The notes under the pieces were generated by a model that was given only the letters and a program-made list of their open reading frames with translations, did no database searches and had not been told where the DNA came from. Positions 35,134 to 46,600 of a DNA stretch of 64,000 bases are shown in pieces. The stretch spans positions 1,447,149-1,511,148 of the forward strand of contig JBCAML010000004.1 of NCBI GenBank assembly GCA_038503075.1. Reading direction: 5' to 3'. This DNA is from Gyromitra esculenta. Taxonomy: Eukaryota; Ascomycota; Pezizomycetes; Pezizales; Discinaceae. The number at the start of each line of letters is the position of its first letter. The stretch's first letter is position 1. Made by a program: the position numbers and the translations under genes.

Positions 35134-35208
35134 CCAAGGGGGTTTGAACACGTGGCCTTGTATGGGAGAAGGTACAGAGTATACCGCTGAGCTAAGCAAG
35201 CAACGTAA
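35134..35208 (-). other. E1 leader, LTR-proximal part with primer site and tRNA-like boxes
   Basis: On the minus strand the E1 5' LTR is followed by TTACGTTGCTT (self-priming site ACGTTGCTT, 35198-35206), then TAGCTCAGCGG and, about 34 nt later, GTTCAAACC. These match Pol III A-box and B-box consensus at tRNA spacing. No cloverleaf forms: the T stem and D stem do not pair. It may be a decayed tRNA or tRNA-derived SINE captured in the leader. Confidence 0.5.
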
Positions 35209-35607
35209 TCTCACGGTTCAGTCCCAGTCTAAGCCCTTCTGTATCCCAGAAGGTGAGCAGAGCTACTTAAACGAGAACTGTTGTGATAAGAGTGACGAAG
35301 TTTTCTACAGGTCCTACGTGGGTCTAACTCAAGGCGAGTTAAGTGTGAGAGGGTTCACACGACACGATATAGTATTAAAACAATACAGAAGAAGTAAACT
35401 GAGAACGTTGCTTAAGGAAAGAAAGAGAAGAAGAACGAGAGCAACCAAAATCCTTCCTTAAATACCCCGCTTTTCAATAGCACCAACAACAACCCGGCAG
35501 CAACCGAAACACAAAAACATTATTATAATAACCCACAACCTTGCCGAACAACAAAGAAATTATGTAACCATCCGAACCACAACTCATCCCTGAATCAATC
35601 CATGAAA
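35209..35607 (-). repeat. E1 5' LTR (family A) with promoter
   Basis: 399 bp. It is identical to the 3' LTR except for a gap of about 28 bp near 35360 (the CAGCGACAGCGACC region). On the minus strand, TATTTAA (35458-35464) and start motif AAGCAACGT (35405-35413). It is flanked outside by GTAGA. Confidence 0.9.
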
Positions 35608-35907
35608 GTAGATCTTTTGACATCTGCAAAATGCCAGGCAAGCCTATTGAGATTGGGTATAAATTTCATTGTCTAGCAGATCATGGGTATGTCTGGGATT
35701 TCTGGCCACATTCAGGATCTAAAGATGGATATGATCCCCTACCTCCAAACACAACTCCATTTACCCCTGGTGGCCTTACTCCTACCAGAACCATGTGCCT
35801 GCACCTTGCCAAACAGCTCCCATACGATTCCAAAGCCTTCAATATCTATACAGATAACTATTATACAACTTTGGACCTGCTATCTAATTTTCGAGCTATT
35901 GGCATTG

Positions 35908-36249
35908 TCTCACGGTTCGATCCCTGTTTAAGCCCTTCTGTATCCCAGAAGGTGAGTGGACCTACTTAAATGAGAATCATGCGATAAGAGTAACGAAGTT
36001 TTCTACAGGTCCTACGTGGGTCTAACTCAAGACGAGTTAAGTGTAAAGGTTTTCACAGTGACAGCGACCACGAGGATTCTGAGGTAGAATCGAGGTAGTA
36101 TTAAAACAATACAGTAGAAGTAAAGTAAGAACGTTTCTTAAGAGAAGAAGAAGAAAAATACAAGAAGCAAAAAAACCCCTCCTTTAAATACCCCACTTTT
36201 GCCCAACAAACTCAATAACCGGTGATAATCGAAATACAATGACATTATA
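35908..36249 (-). repeat. Left part of a family A-like LTR, cut by E3
   Basis: Begins TCTCACGG on the plus strand (LTR 3' end) inside the piggyBac-like frame, with CATTG as its left 5 bp. The remaining part should lie to the right of E3, outside the window, so it cannot be said whether it was a solo LTR or a full element. It contains degenerate AACGTTTCTTAAG in place of the start motif. Confidence 0.82.
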
Positions 36250-37086
36250 TCTCATGGTTGAACCCCTCGCTAAGCCCTTCAGTATCCCTGAAGGTGAGCA
36301 GTACTACTTAGCTGGGGAAACAACACATTCAAAGAGTGCAATGTTTTCTACAAGTCCTATGAGGTGTTGGTATCTCAATTTCATGGATGGTTGTTTTGTT
36401 GATGGATTGGGTAAACGGGTACATGGTCGTTGCGTTTTGATGTTTGTTCTTTGTGTTTCCATGAGTTTCTTATTACAATGAGTCATGTCTTTGTCATCAA
36501 AAGAGTTGGAATGTGGTATATAAGCGAAGGGCTTTCCCCTCTTATTGTACTTTTCCTTCTTCTTCTCTTAAGCAACGTCTTCTATTGTTTACTCGTGTAT
36601 TTCGCAATACAATCCTCGGTTACACCTCGTAACCCATCGCTGTCGCTGCCTTCAAGTCATCATAACTTGACCCCCTCATAGAGCCTGTAGAATCTCCGTA
36701 TACACTCTCGCTGTTGGTTTCCTACTCAAGTAGCACTGCTCATCTCGAGGGATACTCGAGAGCTTGACAAGAAACTTGCTCCTTGAGACTCAAGGCGAGA
36801 TAGAGGCAGCAAAGTACACAGCGACAGCAAGGGTTCTGAGGTAGAACCATGATAGTATTCAAATAATACAGGAGAAGGTAACGAGAACGTTGCTTAAGGA
36901 GAGAAAAAAAAAGAGTACAAAAACAACTAAAATCCTCCACTTAAATACCCCGCTTTTCCGTAACACAGGCCAACCATCCAGCAACAACCAAAATGCAACC
37001 GAACAACAAAGCCATTATAACCAAGGGAATCTTCCATAAATACCAACCACTTCGTCCTAACCTATCACCTGGTTTCATCCGTGAAA
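36250..37086 (-). repeat. E3 3' LTR (family A), interrupted by a solo family B LTR
   Basis: Reads TCTCATGG... to ...CCGTGAAA on the plus strand. Without the 410-bp insert and one CTCAA copy it is 422 bp. TTAAATA and the ACGTTGCTT motif are retained (about 36940 and 36886). Confidence 0.88.
36379..36788 (+). repeat. Solo LTR, family B, in the E3 LTR
   Basis: 410 bp, TTTCATGGATGG...CCTTGAGA, with CTCAA duplications (36374-36378 and 36789-36793). It contains TATATAAG and AAGCAACGT at the usual spacing. Confidence 0.9.
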
Positions 37087-37261
37087 GTAGCTCCCCTCTT
37101 CAAGCGTGAGCTCTTGCGAACACCAGAAGTTGGTTTGGTCTGTTGGGCGAGAAAGGTATCAAGAGCGACAGCATCTTTAAGGTCTTCGGCAGGTTCCCAC
37201 GTAGGGTGAGCGTAGCCCATCCATTCGACAAGATATTGCGATTTTCCCCAATGGATGCGAT
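37065..37261 (-). pseudogene. pol: E3 pol, C-terminal chromodomain fragment
   Basis: Encodes QYLVEWMGYAHPTWEPAEDL followed by RKSSRLKRGATFTDETR and a stop. It is the far end of E3 pol. The codons upstream continue at 60759 after E4 and its GCGAT duplication are removed. Confidence 0.88.
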
Positions 37262-37672
37262 TCTCAAGGGGCGAGGTTTTATCTTCAAGCTCCTGGGTAT
37301 CCCCCGAGATGAGCAGTGCTACTTGAAGGGAAAACTTAAGCGACAAGAGTGTTTTCGGGATTCCACAGGCTCTACGAAGTGTTCAGGTATAGAGGACCTG
37401 AATTTGGGAACAGCGCGAGGTTATGAGGTATAACCGAGGTTGTATTGCGAAATACAAGAGTGTACTATAGAAGACGTTGCTTAAAGAAAGAAGAAGGAAA
37501 AGTACAAGATGAGGGGAAATCCCTTCGCTTATATACCACGTTCCAACCCTTTCGATGACAAAGACATGACTCATTGTAACGAAAAACTAACCGAAACACA
37601 AAGAACAACAACGAAGCCCGACAACCATGTGTCCATGTACCTAACCGATCAACATAACATCCATCCATGAAA
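37262..37672 (-). repeat. E4 3' LTR (family B)
   Basis: 411 bp, TTTCATGGATGG...CCTTGAGA on the minus strand, identical to the 5' copy. Confidence 0.93.
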
Positions 37673-39261
37673 GTAGCCCCCCCTCATAGCCGTGAGCTCC
37701 TGCAAACACTAATCACTCCTTTCCTTGGTTTATCTGGATATCGTTGGTGGAAAGAATCTACGGCTTCCGTCTCTTCATGGTACTTCGCAGGTTCCCAGGT
37801 GGGTAGTGCATAGCCAGTCCATTCGAACAAGTATTGAAGTTTTCCACGGTATAAACGGGAATCTAGGATAGCTTCGATAAGGTATTCCTCATGGTCATTA
37901 ACTTGAACTGGTGGGGGCGGCATAATAATTTGACCGGGGAGTGGATCGATGGGAGCTGCTTTGATCAACGAGACGTGGAACACGGGGTGATACTTAATTG
38001 ATCTTGGGAGGTCAATCTCATAGGCGTGAGCTGAAATAACACGTTTCACCGGGAAGGGGCCACTCCATTTCCAGTCCAGCTTCCTTGAATTCCGCGTTGT
38101 CCTCATGTTCTTCATCGACACAAACACTTCGTCCTTTTCCTTGAACACTGGAGCGGGAGTACGGTGTCGATTTGTACTTGACTCGAAGATGTCCTGGGCT
38201 GTCCTCATCTGTACTCGAAGGAAGTCTCTAAGTTCTTCCATCTTGGAGGCGAAACCGTCAGCATCGAGGGTCTGGGGAGAGCGGTCATTAGGGACGATTG
38301 AAGTATCGAAGCGAGGGTGATAGCCATAATTCGCAAAGAAGGGCGTAGCCTTAGTACTTGCGGATTCCTGGTTATTAGCAGCAAATTCAGCGATGGGTAA
38401 CCATTTTGACCAGTCGTCTTGCTGATAGGAAACATAACAACGGAGGTATTGCTCCATTACGGCGTTGAGTCGTTCAGTTTGTCCATCGGTTTCTGGGTGG
38501 AAGGAGGTAGACATGCGGGCAGCAATATTCAAACGCTGGCAGAGGTGTTTCCAAAACTTTGCAGTGAACTGTGTTCCTCTATCGGAAGTAATATGAGAGG
38601 GAAGTCCATGGAGTTTGCAAACATTTTGGAGGTATAGCTCGGCAGTCTGTTCGGCGTTAACGGTAGTACTACACGGGATAAGGTGCCGCATCTTCGAGAG
38701 TCGATCCACAATGACCATGATGGCATCAAAGCCATTGGATTCCGGGAGACCAGTGACGAAGTCCATCGACAATTCTTCCCAGGGGCGGTTGGGAATCGGG
38801 AGTGGTTTTAGAACGCCGTGAGTACCGAGGGTGCTTGGTTTTGCTCGTCGGCAAATATGACAATTCCGGGTGTATCGTCCAATATATTCCCTCATCTTTG
38901 GCCAATAGAAACATCTTGAGATGAGTTCAAAGGATTTTTTACGTCCTGGGTGGCCGGCGGAGGGGGCATCATGGTGTCGTTGCAGGATAAGAAGGCGAAG
39001 AGGATCGTGGTCGGGGATATAAAGTCTTTGTCGATAAAAGAGAAGACCGTTTATCTCGGTACAATCGCCTAAGGTGATTTCCTTGGATTGTCGCTCGCCA
39101 TTCCTAAGTGCTAGGAGGATTTTTTGTGGGAACGGGTCAGCATTATATCCATGATTCATTAAGGTTTCAAGTATGACATCCAATTCAGCGGGTTCATTTA
39201 GTAAAGAACCCGAAAACAAACTCAGCTTGGGGTCCAAATTCTTTTCCTTCAGGACTACTTG

Positions 39262-39672
39262 TTTCATGGACAGTCGCTATGTCGATCGGTTAGGTATATG
39301 GGTACATGGTTGTCGGGTTTCGTTGTTGTTCCTTGTGTTTCCATGGGTTCTTTGTTATAATGAGTCATGTCTTTGTCATCGAAAGGGTTGGAATGTGGTA
39401 TATAAGCGAAGGGATTTCCCCTCCTCTTGTACTTTTCCTTCTTCTTTCTTTAAGCAACGTCTTCTTTTGCATACTCACTGTATCTTACAAATACACTTTC
39501 AGATTACACCTCGTAATCTTTCGCCGTCGCCGTCTTCAAGTCATCACAACTTGAACCATTTGTAGAGCCTGTAGAATCCCCGCACTTTCTCCTGACGTTG
39601 GTTTCTCGTTCAAGTAGCACTGCTCATCTCGGGGAATACCTGAGAGCTTGACGAAAATCTCGCTCCTTGAGA
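39262..39672 (+). repeat. E5 5' LTR (family B) with promoter
   Basis: 411 bp, TTTCATGGACAGTCGC...CCTTGAGA. TATATAA at 39399-39405, start motif AAGCAACGT at 39452-39460. Confidence 0.92.
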
Positions 39673-39674
39673 TT

Positions 39675-39683
39675 ACGTTGCTT
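39675..39683 (+). promoter_or_regulatory. E5 primer-binding site, self-priming type
   Basis: ACGTTGCTT, 2 nt after the LTR, complementary to AAGCAACGT at 39452-39460 in the same LTR. Confidence 0.72.
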
Positions 39684-39729
39684 GCTAATCTACACCCTCT
39701 ACCGATACCCATCTACCTCCAACGACACC

Positions 39730-40977
39730 ATGAGCAACCCCGCTCCCGCCCCCTGGACCTTCCCTACCTTTGAGAATTTCCAAGCCGCCGCCAATGCCGA
39801 CCTCGCCTCCGCCTACGAGGAAATCCGCTCGCACTACCAACAGCGAGTAGATAACCTCACCTACGCAGACCTGCAACTTGAGGAAGCTACTCAAGAAAGA
39901 AACAACATGACAGCCAGGTTCAATACCTGCCAGTCCCAGTTGCAGGCAGCCGAAGCAGAAATCGCCCGCCTCCAAAACGCCGCTCCCCCACCGCCTGCAC
40001 CATCGCTGCCACCCCCTTCCGCCCACACTCCAGGAGGCCGTTCGGATAAAATGCCTGACCCAGACAAGTTCAATGGTTCTCGCGATAAACTCCCTGGATT
40101 CGTTCTGCAACTCAGGTCAAAACTCTCGGTTAACGCCGACCGCTTCTCCAACAGCAACAATATGGTATTGTATGCTATTAGCTGTCTCGAGGGAGCCGCC
40201 CTCGAACAAGTTCGCCACTCCGTCCTTCCTGACGGAACTACCACCTGGTACTCCGCCGCCGATTTGATCACCGCTTTGGAAACAGCCTTCGGCGATCCCG
40301 ACCCTCTCGGTACTGCCCGCCGCGAACTGCACCAACTCCGACAAGGGAAGCGAGACTTCTCCGCCTACCTCGCAGACTTTCAACTCATCATGGGACGCCT
40401 CAACTACGATGAGTCGGCCAAAAATGATGCTCTAGAATTCGGCATGTCGGACGAGTTAAAAGAAGCGGTAGTAACTGTTGCCGACTTCCCCACCACCTTC
40501 ACTTCCCTTTGCGCCTTCCTCCTTCGCTTAGATAACCGAATCCGAGCGAGAAGAGAAGAGAAAAAAAATACCGTCCGCAACACCATGGGACAATTCGCCG
40601 CCCCTGCCGCCGCCCCCGCAGCTTTCACTCCCGCTTCCTCCTCCTTCGCCCCTGGAGGACTTGTTCCCATGGACCTCTCTTTCGGTCGTACCTCCACTTC
40701 CCGTCCCGCCCCTGAACAACGATATGTTCAAATAAACGGAAGAAGAAAACTGTCTCCTGAAGAGAAATCCTGGAGACAAACCAATAATCGCTGCTTATTC
40801 TGCGCCGGGGAAGGGCATATCTTCTCGAATTGCCCTTCTGCCTCCAAGCGCCCCGCTATGAGAGGAGCCGTCACCAATGCCGCCGCTGCACCTCCAGCTC
40901 CCTCTGTTTTTCCGCCGCCTCTGCCTCCTCGTTTTTCTGCTTTTGATGCTGCAGACTCAGTTGAGTCTTTAAACTAG
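39730..40977 (+). CDS. gag: E5 Gag (family B)
   Basis: 415 aa from ATG 39730 (MSNPAPAPWTFPTFENFQ). It has a coiled-coil-like segment (YADLQLEEATQERNNMTARF), a Pro-rich linker, the gag core (KLPGFVLQLRSKLSVNADRF, RQGKRDFSAYLADFQLIMG) and a CCHC knuckle CLFCAGEGHIFSNC. It ends at TAG 40975-40977 immediately after TTTAAAC. Intact, although its pol is not. Confidence 0.93.
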   Translation: MSNPAPAPWTFPTFENFQAAANADLASAYEEIRSHYQQRVDNLTYADLQLEEATQERNNMTARFNTCQSQLQAAEAEIARLQNAAPPPPAPSLPPPSAHTPGGRSDKMPDPDKFNGSRDKLPGFVLQLRSKLSVNADRFSNSNNMVLYAISCLEGAALEQVRHSVLPDGTTTWYSAADLITALETAFGDPDPLGTARRELHQLRQGKRDFSAYLADFQLIMGRLNYDESAKNDALEFGMSDELKEAVVTVADFPTTFTSLCAFLLRLDNRIRARREEKKNTVRNTMGQFAAPAAAPAAFTPASSSFAPGGLVPMDLSFGRTSTSRPAPEQRYVQINGRRKLSPEEKSWRQTNNRCLFCAGEGHIFSNCPSASKRPAMRGAVTNAAAAPPAPSVFPPPLPPRFSAFDAADSVESLN

Positions 40978-41012
40978 TTCAACCGGAGTCGCCCTGTGAC
41001 CCTGCTCCGGTT
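40968..41012 (+). promoter_or_regulatory. E5 gag-pol frameshift element
   Basis: TTTAAAC (40968-40974), then TAG, then stem AACCGGAG (40981-40988) with CTCCGGTT (41005-41012) around a 16-nt loop containing GTGACCCT. Confidence 0.87.
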
Positions 41013-43243
41013 TCCTTTTCTTCTTTGTCAGCGTTTTCCATTTCTGGGTTTTCAGTGTCGGATGTGTGCGTGGAGGATAATTTGGATGGGGAACATTTTG
41101 TAGTTTCATGTAGCCTTTCCCACCAAAATAAAGTTATAAAAACACACGCACTTCTTGACACTGGAGCCTCAGGATTCGCTTTCATTGATGAAAACTTTGT
41201 GTGTCACCATTCCCTACCATTGTCTCCCCTTAAAACCCCTCGCCAATTAGAAGTCATTGACGGCCGAATGATTGCCTCGGGAGATATTACCAATCTTTGC
41301 CACTTGGAGCTTTCTATTCAACAACATAACGAAAAAGCTCCCTTCTTCGTCACCAAACTAGGACACTACCCCCTAGTGCTCGGTATCCCGTGGATGAACC
41401 TCCATGACGTTCACCTACAATTCGCCAACAAAAGCATTGAATTCAACTCTGAGTTCTGCACCACCCACTGTGACCCCAAACAACCTATCGTTTCCGCCTC
41501 TGCCATCCCGCCTCCAGCTAAACTTAACGCCGCCTTTATTGGAGCCGCCAGTTTCCGCATGCTCACCAGAAAAAAGGGTATTCAGGTCTACTCGATGTCT
41601 CTATATGAAATAAACAAAGTCCTCGATAATAAAACCACTAAAGAGGAATGGAGACAAAGAATACCCGCAGAGTATCACGAATACCTGGACATGTTTGATA
41701 AAGCAAAAGCCCAAGGACTCCCCCCCCGTCGTCCCTATGATCATCGCATTACTCTCCAAGAAGGCAAAGAACCACCATTCGGCCCCCTCTACGGTATGTC
41801 ACGAGATGAACTTCTAGTTCTTAAAAAGTACATCGAGGACAACCTAGAGAAGGGCTTTATTCGCGCCAGTTCATCTTCTGCCGGCTCCCCTGTCCTCTTC
41901 GCCGCAAAACCCGACGGATCTCTACGCCTCTGTGTGGACTACCGAGGCCTTAATGCTCTTACCGTCAAGGACCGATATACCTCCCCGCTCGTTAAAGAGA
42001 CCCTCGATCGCCTCGCTAAAGCACAATGGTACTCCAAACTAGACCTTTGGGATGGATTTCACCAAATCCGTATCGCAGAAGGAGAAGAATGGAAAACCGC
42101 TTTTAGGACTCGTTATGGTCTCTACGAATACATGGTTATGCCATTCGGCCTCACCAATGCCCCCGGTACCTTCCAGCGCTTTGTCAATGACTCCCTACGA
42201 GAATACTTGGACCTCTTTTGTACGGCCTATCTTGACGATATCCTTATCTATAGTGATACCCTCGCCGAACATAAAATCCACGTCCGACAAGTCCTTAACG
42301 CCTTGAAAGCCAACAATATACTTCTCAAACCTGAGAAGTGCGAGTTCCACGTCCAATCTATAAAATATCTCGGACTAATCCTCACGCCCGAAGGAATCAA
42401 AATGGACGAAGAGAAACTCAAAGCCGTACGAGACTGGAACCGCCCAAAATGCGTTAAAGATGTTCAAGCCTTCCTCGGTTTTGCAAACTTCTACTGACGA
42501 TTTATCCTGGGATTTTCTCGCCTAGCAGCACCCCTTACCGCCTTCACGAAAAAAGGTATCGTTTTCGAATGGACAATCGAGGCAGAACTTGCGTTTGAAG
42601 CCCTGAAAGATGCCTTTACAAAAGCCCCTGTACTCATCCACTTCGACCCTCGAAAGAAGATCTTTGTGGAATCTGATGCTTCTGACTTCGTCTCCAGTGG
42701 TGTCCTCTCACAATTCGATGATAACGGTGTACTCCACCCTGTGGCATTCTTTTCTAAGAAACACACTCCTGCTGAGTGTAATTACGAAATCTACGATAAA
42801 GAGTTGCTAGCCATTATCCGTTGCTTTGAAGAATGGCGCCCTGAGCTCGAAGGATCTGAACTCCCCATCTCCGTCATCACAGACCATAAAAACTTGGAAT
42901 AATTTATGACCACCAAGCAACTGAACCGAAGACAAGTCAGATGGGCTGAATACCTCTCACATTTCAACTTTGTCATTACGTACAGACCAGGAGTACAAGG
43001 AGGAAAACCGGACGCATTGACTCGGAGATCAGGAGATCTCCCTGAAGAAGGGGATGAAAGACTACGACACCAACACCAAGTAGTCCTGAAGGAAAAGAAT
43101 TTAGACCCCAAGCTGAGTTTGTTTTCGGGTTCTTTATCAAACGAACCCGCTGAATTGGATGCCACCCTTGAAATCCTAATGAGCCAAGGATATAATGCTG
43201 ACCCGTTCCCACAAAAAATCCTTTTAGCACTTAGGAATGGCGA

Positions 43244-43653
43244 TCTCAAGGAGCGAGATTCCCGTCAAGCTCTCAGGTATCCCCCGAGATAAGCAGTGCT
43301 ACTTGAACGAGAAACTAACGACAGGAGAGTGTGCAAGGATTCTACAGGCTCTACCAACGGTTCAAGTTATGATGACTTGAAGACGGCGACGGCGAAAGAT
43401 TACGAGGTGTAATCCGAGTTTTGTATTCGTGAAATACAATGAGTGTGCAATAGAAGACGTTGCTTAAGGAAAGAGAAGAAAAAGTACAACAAGAGGGGAA
43501 ATCCCTTCGCTTATATACCCATAATCCAGCTCTTTGATGACAAACGTATGACTCATTGTAAAGGAAACCACGAGAAACATATAGAACGACCGACAAAGCA
43601 ACACAACAAAACACCTATACCGCCAACCGAACGACCAACGACCATCCATGAAA
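43244..43653 (-). repeat. E6 3' LTR (family B)
   Basis: 410 bp, TCTCAAGG...CCATGAAA on the plus strand. R-U5 (about 43244-43470) is identical to the 5' copy; U3 differs. Confidence 0.93.
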
Positions 43654-43665
43654 GTACCCCCTCCC

Positions 43666-46600
43666 TTATAGCCGTGAGCTCCTGCGAACACTAACCAGAT
43701 CTTCCTTCGGCTTATTTGGATATCTTTGGTGAAACGCGTCTACTGCTTTCGTTTCCTCGTGATATTCCGCAGGTTCCCACGTAGGCAATGCATATCCCGT
43801 CCATTCGACCAGATATTGGAGTTTTCCTCGATGGAGACGAGAATCCAATATGCCTTCGACAAGATATTCTTCATGATCGTTTACTTGGACGGGTGGAGGT
43901 GGTGGAATAATTTGACCGGGGAGTGGATCAGAGGGAGCTGCTTTGATTAGTGAAACATGAAATACCGGATGATATTTCATAGACAATGGCAAGTCTATCT
44001 CATAGGCGTGCGCTGAGATTATTCGTTTCACGGGGAAGGGACCACTCCATTTCCAGTCTAGCTTCCTCGAATTCCTAGTCGTCCTCATTTTCTTCATGGA
44101 TATGAAGACACGGTCGTTGACTTTAAAGGAAGGGGCAGGGATACGATGTCGATTAGTACTGGACTCGAAAATATCTTGTGCCGTTCTCATCTGGGTTCGA
44201 AGGAAGTCTCTAAGTTCTTCCATCTTAGAAGCAAATATGTCGGCATCAATGGTTTGTGGGGATCGGTCTTTGGAGATAATCGAAGTATCGAAACGGGGAT
44301 GATAACCGTAGTTGGCGAAGAAGGGTGTAGCTTTTGTGCTGGCCGATTCTTGGTTATTAGCAGCGAACTCGGCAATTGGTAACCATTTGACCCAGTCGTC
44401 TTGTTGGTATGAAACATAACAGCGAAGATATTGTTCCATAACAGCATTAAGACGCTCGGTTTGGCCGTCCGTTTCTGGGTGGAAAGATGTCGACATGCGA
44501 GCGGAAATATTTAGGCGTTGACAGAGATGTTTCCAGAATTTCGCAGTAAACTGTGTCCCTCTATCGGAGGTGATATGGGATGGCAGTCCATGGAGTTTCC
44601 AGATGTTCTGAAGGTAAAGTTCCGCCGTTTGTTCAGCATTGACGGTAGTGTTACAGGGAATTAAGTGTCGCATTTTTGACAATCTATCCACTATAACCAT
44701 TATTGCATCAAAACCATTGGATTCAGGGAGACCGGTGACAAAATCCATCGATAGTTCTTCCCAGGGGCGGTTGGGAATTGGGAGGGGCTTAAGGACGCCA
44801 TGGGTGCTAAGGGTATTGGGCTTTGCTCGTCGACAGGTGTGGCAGTTTCGGGTGTATCGTCCGATGTACTCTCTCATTTTAGGCCAGTAAAAGTGCCTAG
44901 AGATTAGTTCAAAGGATTTTTCACGTCCTGGGTGGCCAGCGGAGGGGGCGTCATGATATCTTTGCAAAATAAGGATGCGGAGAGGGTCGTGATCGGGGAT
45001 ATAAAGCTTTTGTCGATAGAACAGATAACCATTTTTCTCGGTACACTCGCCCAGTGTAATTTCCTTGGATTGTTGTTCGCCGTTCTTAAGTGCTAGTAAG
45101 ACTTTTTGTGGGAACGGGTCAGCAATATATCCTTGGTTTATCAAGATCTCGAGAGGGGCATCCAATTCAGCGGGTTCGTTTGTTAAAGAACCCGAAAACA
45201 AACTCAGCTTTGGGTCCAAATTTCTTTCCTTCAGGACTACTTGGTGCTGGTGTTGTAGTCTTTCATCCCCTTCTTCAGGGAGATCTCCCGATCTCCGAGT
45301 CAGAGCGTCCGGCTTTCCTCCTTGTACTCCCGGTCGGTATGTAATGACAAAGTCAAAACGTGAGAGGTATTCTGCCCATCTGACTTGCCTCCGGTTGAGT
45401 TGCTTAGTAGTCATAAAGTACTCTAAGTTTTTATGGTCCGTGATGACAGATATGGGTAACTCGGATCCTTCGAGTTCGGGTCTCCATTCTTCGAAGCAGC
45501 GGATAATGGCTAGCAGTTCTTTATCGTAGATCTCATAGTTACATTCAGCAGGTGAGTGTTTCTTAGAGAAGAATGCCACGGGGTGCAGTATGCCTTGATC
45601 GTCGAGCTGAGAGAGGACGCCGCCGGAGACGAAGTCGGAAGCGTCGGATTCGACGAAGATCTTTTTCCTGGGATCGAAATGGATGAGTACGGGGGCTTTA
45701 GTGAAGGCGTCCTTAAGAGCTTCGAAAGCGAGTTCGGCTTCAGCGGTCCATTCAAACACAGTGCCTTTTTTTGTGAAGGCGGTGAGAGGGGCAGCCAGGC
45801 GAGAAAATCCTAAGATAAATCTGCGGTAAAAGTTTGCGAAACCGAGAAAGGCTTGTATATCTTTAATTGACTTTGGGCGGTTCCAGTCTCGGACGGCTTT
45901 TAATTTATCCTCGTCCATCTTGATGCCTTCGGGGGTAAGGATTAGGCCTAGGTATTTGATGGACTGCACATGAAATTCACACTTCTCAGGTTTGAGAAGG
46001 ATGTTGTTAGCTTTGAGGGCATCTAGGACCTGTCTGACATGTATTTTATGCTCAGCAAGGGTGTCGCTATAGATGAGGATGTCGTCGAGATAGGCCGTGC
46101 AGAAAAGATCAAGATATTCTCGGAGTGAGTCGTTCACGAATCGCTGGAATGTGCCGGGGGCGTTGGTAAGACCGAATGGCATTACCATGTACTCATACAA
46201 GCCATATCGGGTTCGAAAGGCAGTTTTCCATTCTTCTCCTTCAGCGATGCGAATTTGGTGGAAGCCATCCCTGAGGTCGAGTTTGGAGTACCATTGAGCT
46301 TTTGCGAGGCGGTCCAAGGTTTCTTTGATCAAGGGGGAAGTGTATCGATCTTTAACTGTGAGAGCGTTAAGGCCACGGTAATCGACACAAAGGCGGAGGG
46401 AACCATCGGGTTTGGCGGCGAAGAGGACTGGGGAACCGGCAGAAGATGAACTGGCACGGATAAATCCTTTTTCTAGGTTGTCTTCGATATACTTTTTGAG
46501 AACTAGAAGTTCATCTCGTGACATACCATAGAGTGGGCCGAATGGTGGTTCCTTGCCTTCTTGCAGGGTGATCTTATGGTCATAGGGTCGTCGGGGTGGG

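Larger units (their letters stand above)
23600..35607 (-). mobile_element. E1: full-length family A chromovirus (Ty3/gypsy), carrying nested E2
   Basis: The element is bounded by GTAGA duplications (23595-23599 and 35608-35612) in the piggyBac-like transposase codons. Without E2 and its duplication it is about 6163 bp. It has a 3' LTR at 23600-24026, intact pol and gag, an unusually long leader and a 5' LTR at 35209-35607. The two LTRs are identical by eye apart from a gap of about 28 bp in the 5' copy, pointing to recent insertion. Gag and pol are both open, so apart from E2 in its leader it looks capable of coding. Confidence 0.92.
22403..35907 (+). pseudogene. piggyBac-like transposase (DDE_Tnp_1_7), broken by three LTR insertions
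   Basis: Cut-and-paste transposase of the piggyBac superfamily. Coding pieces are 22403-22636, 23063-23599 and 35613-35907. Skipping each LTR insertion and one copy of its 5-bp duplication restores a single frame. Family marks are FDLFFSKDILKLMTHNTHLYA, the first catalytic Asp in TIDEAMMRF (about 23567-23590), HCLADHGYVWDFWP (about 35660) and the second catalytic Asp in YTDNYYTTLDLL (about 35850). A premature TGA at 23516-23518 follows KVDQLLD, where CGA or CAA is expected. The third catalytic Asp and the C-terminus would lie beyond the insertion at 35908, outside the window. The ATG at 22403 is the likely start. Clearly dead, and the oldest layer of the transposon block. Confidence 0.85.

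Noticed and set aside
35134..35208. A functional tRNA gene
   Set aside because: A- and B-box motifs are present but D and T stems do not pair and no acceptor stem forms, so it is at most tRNA-like.
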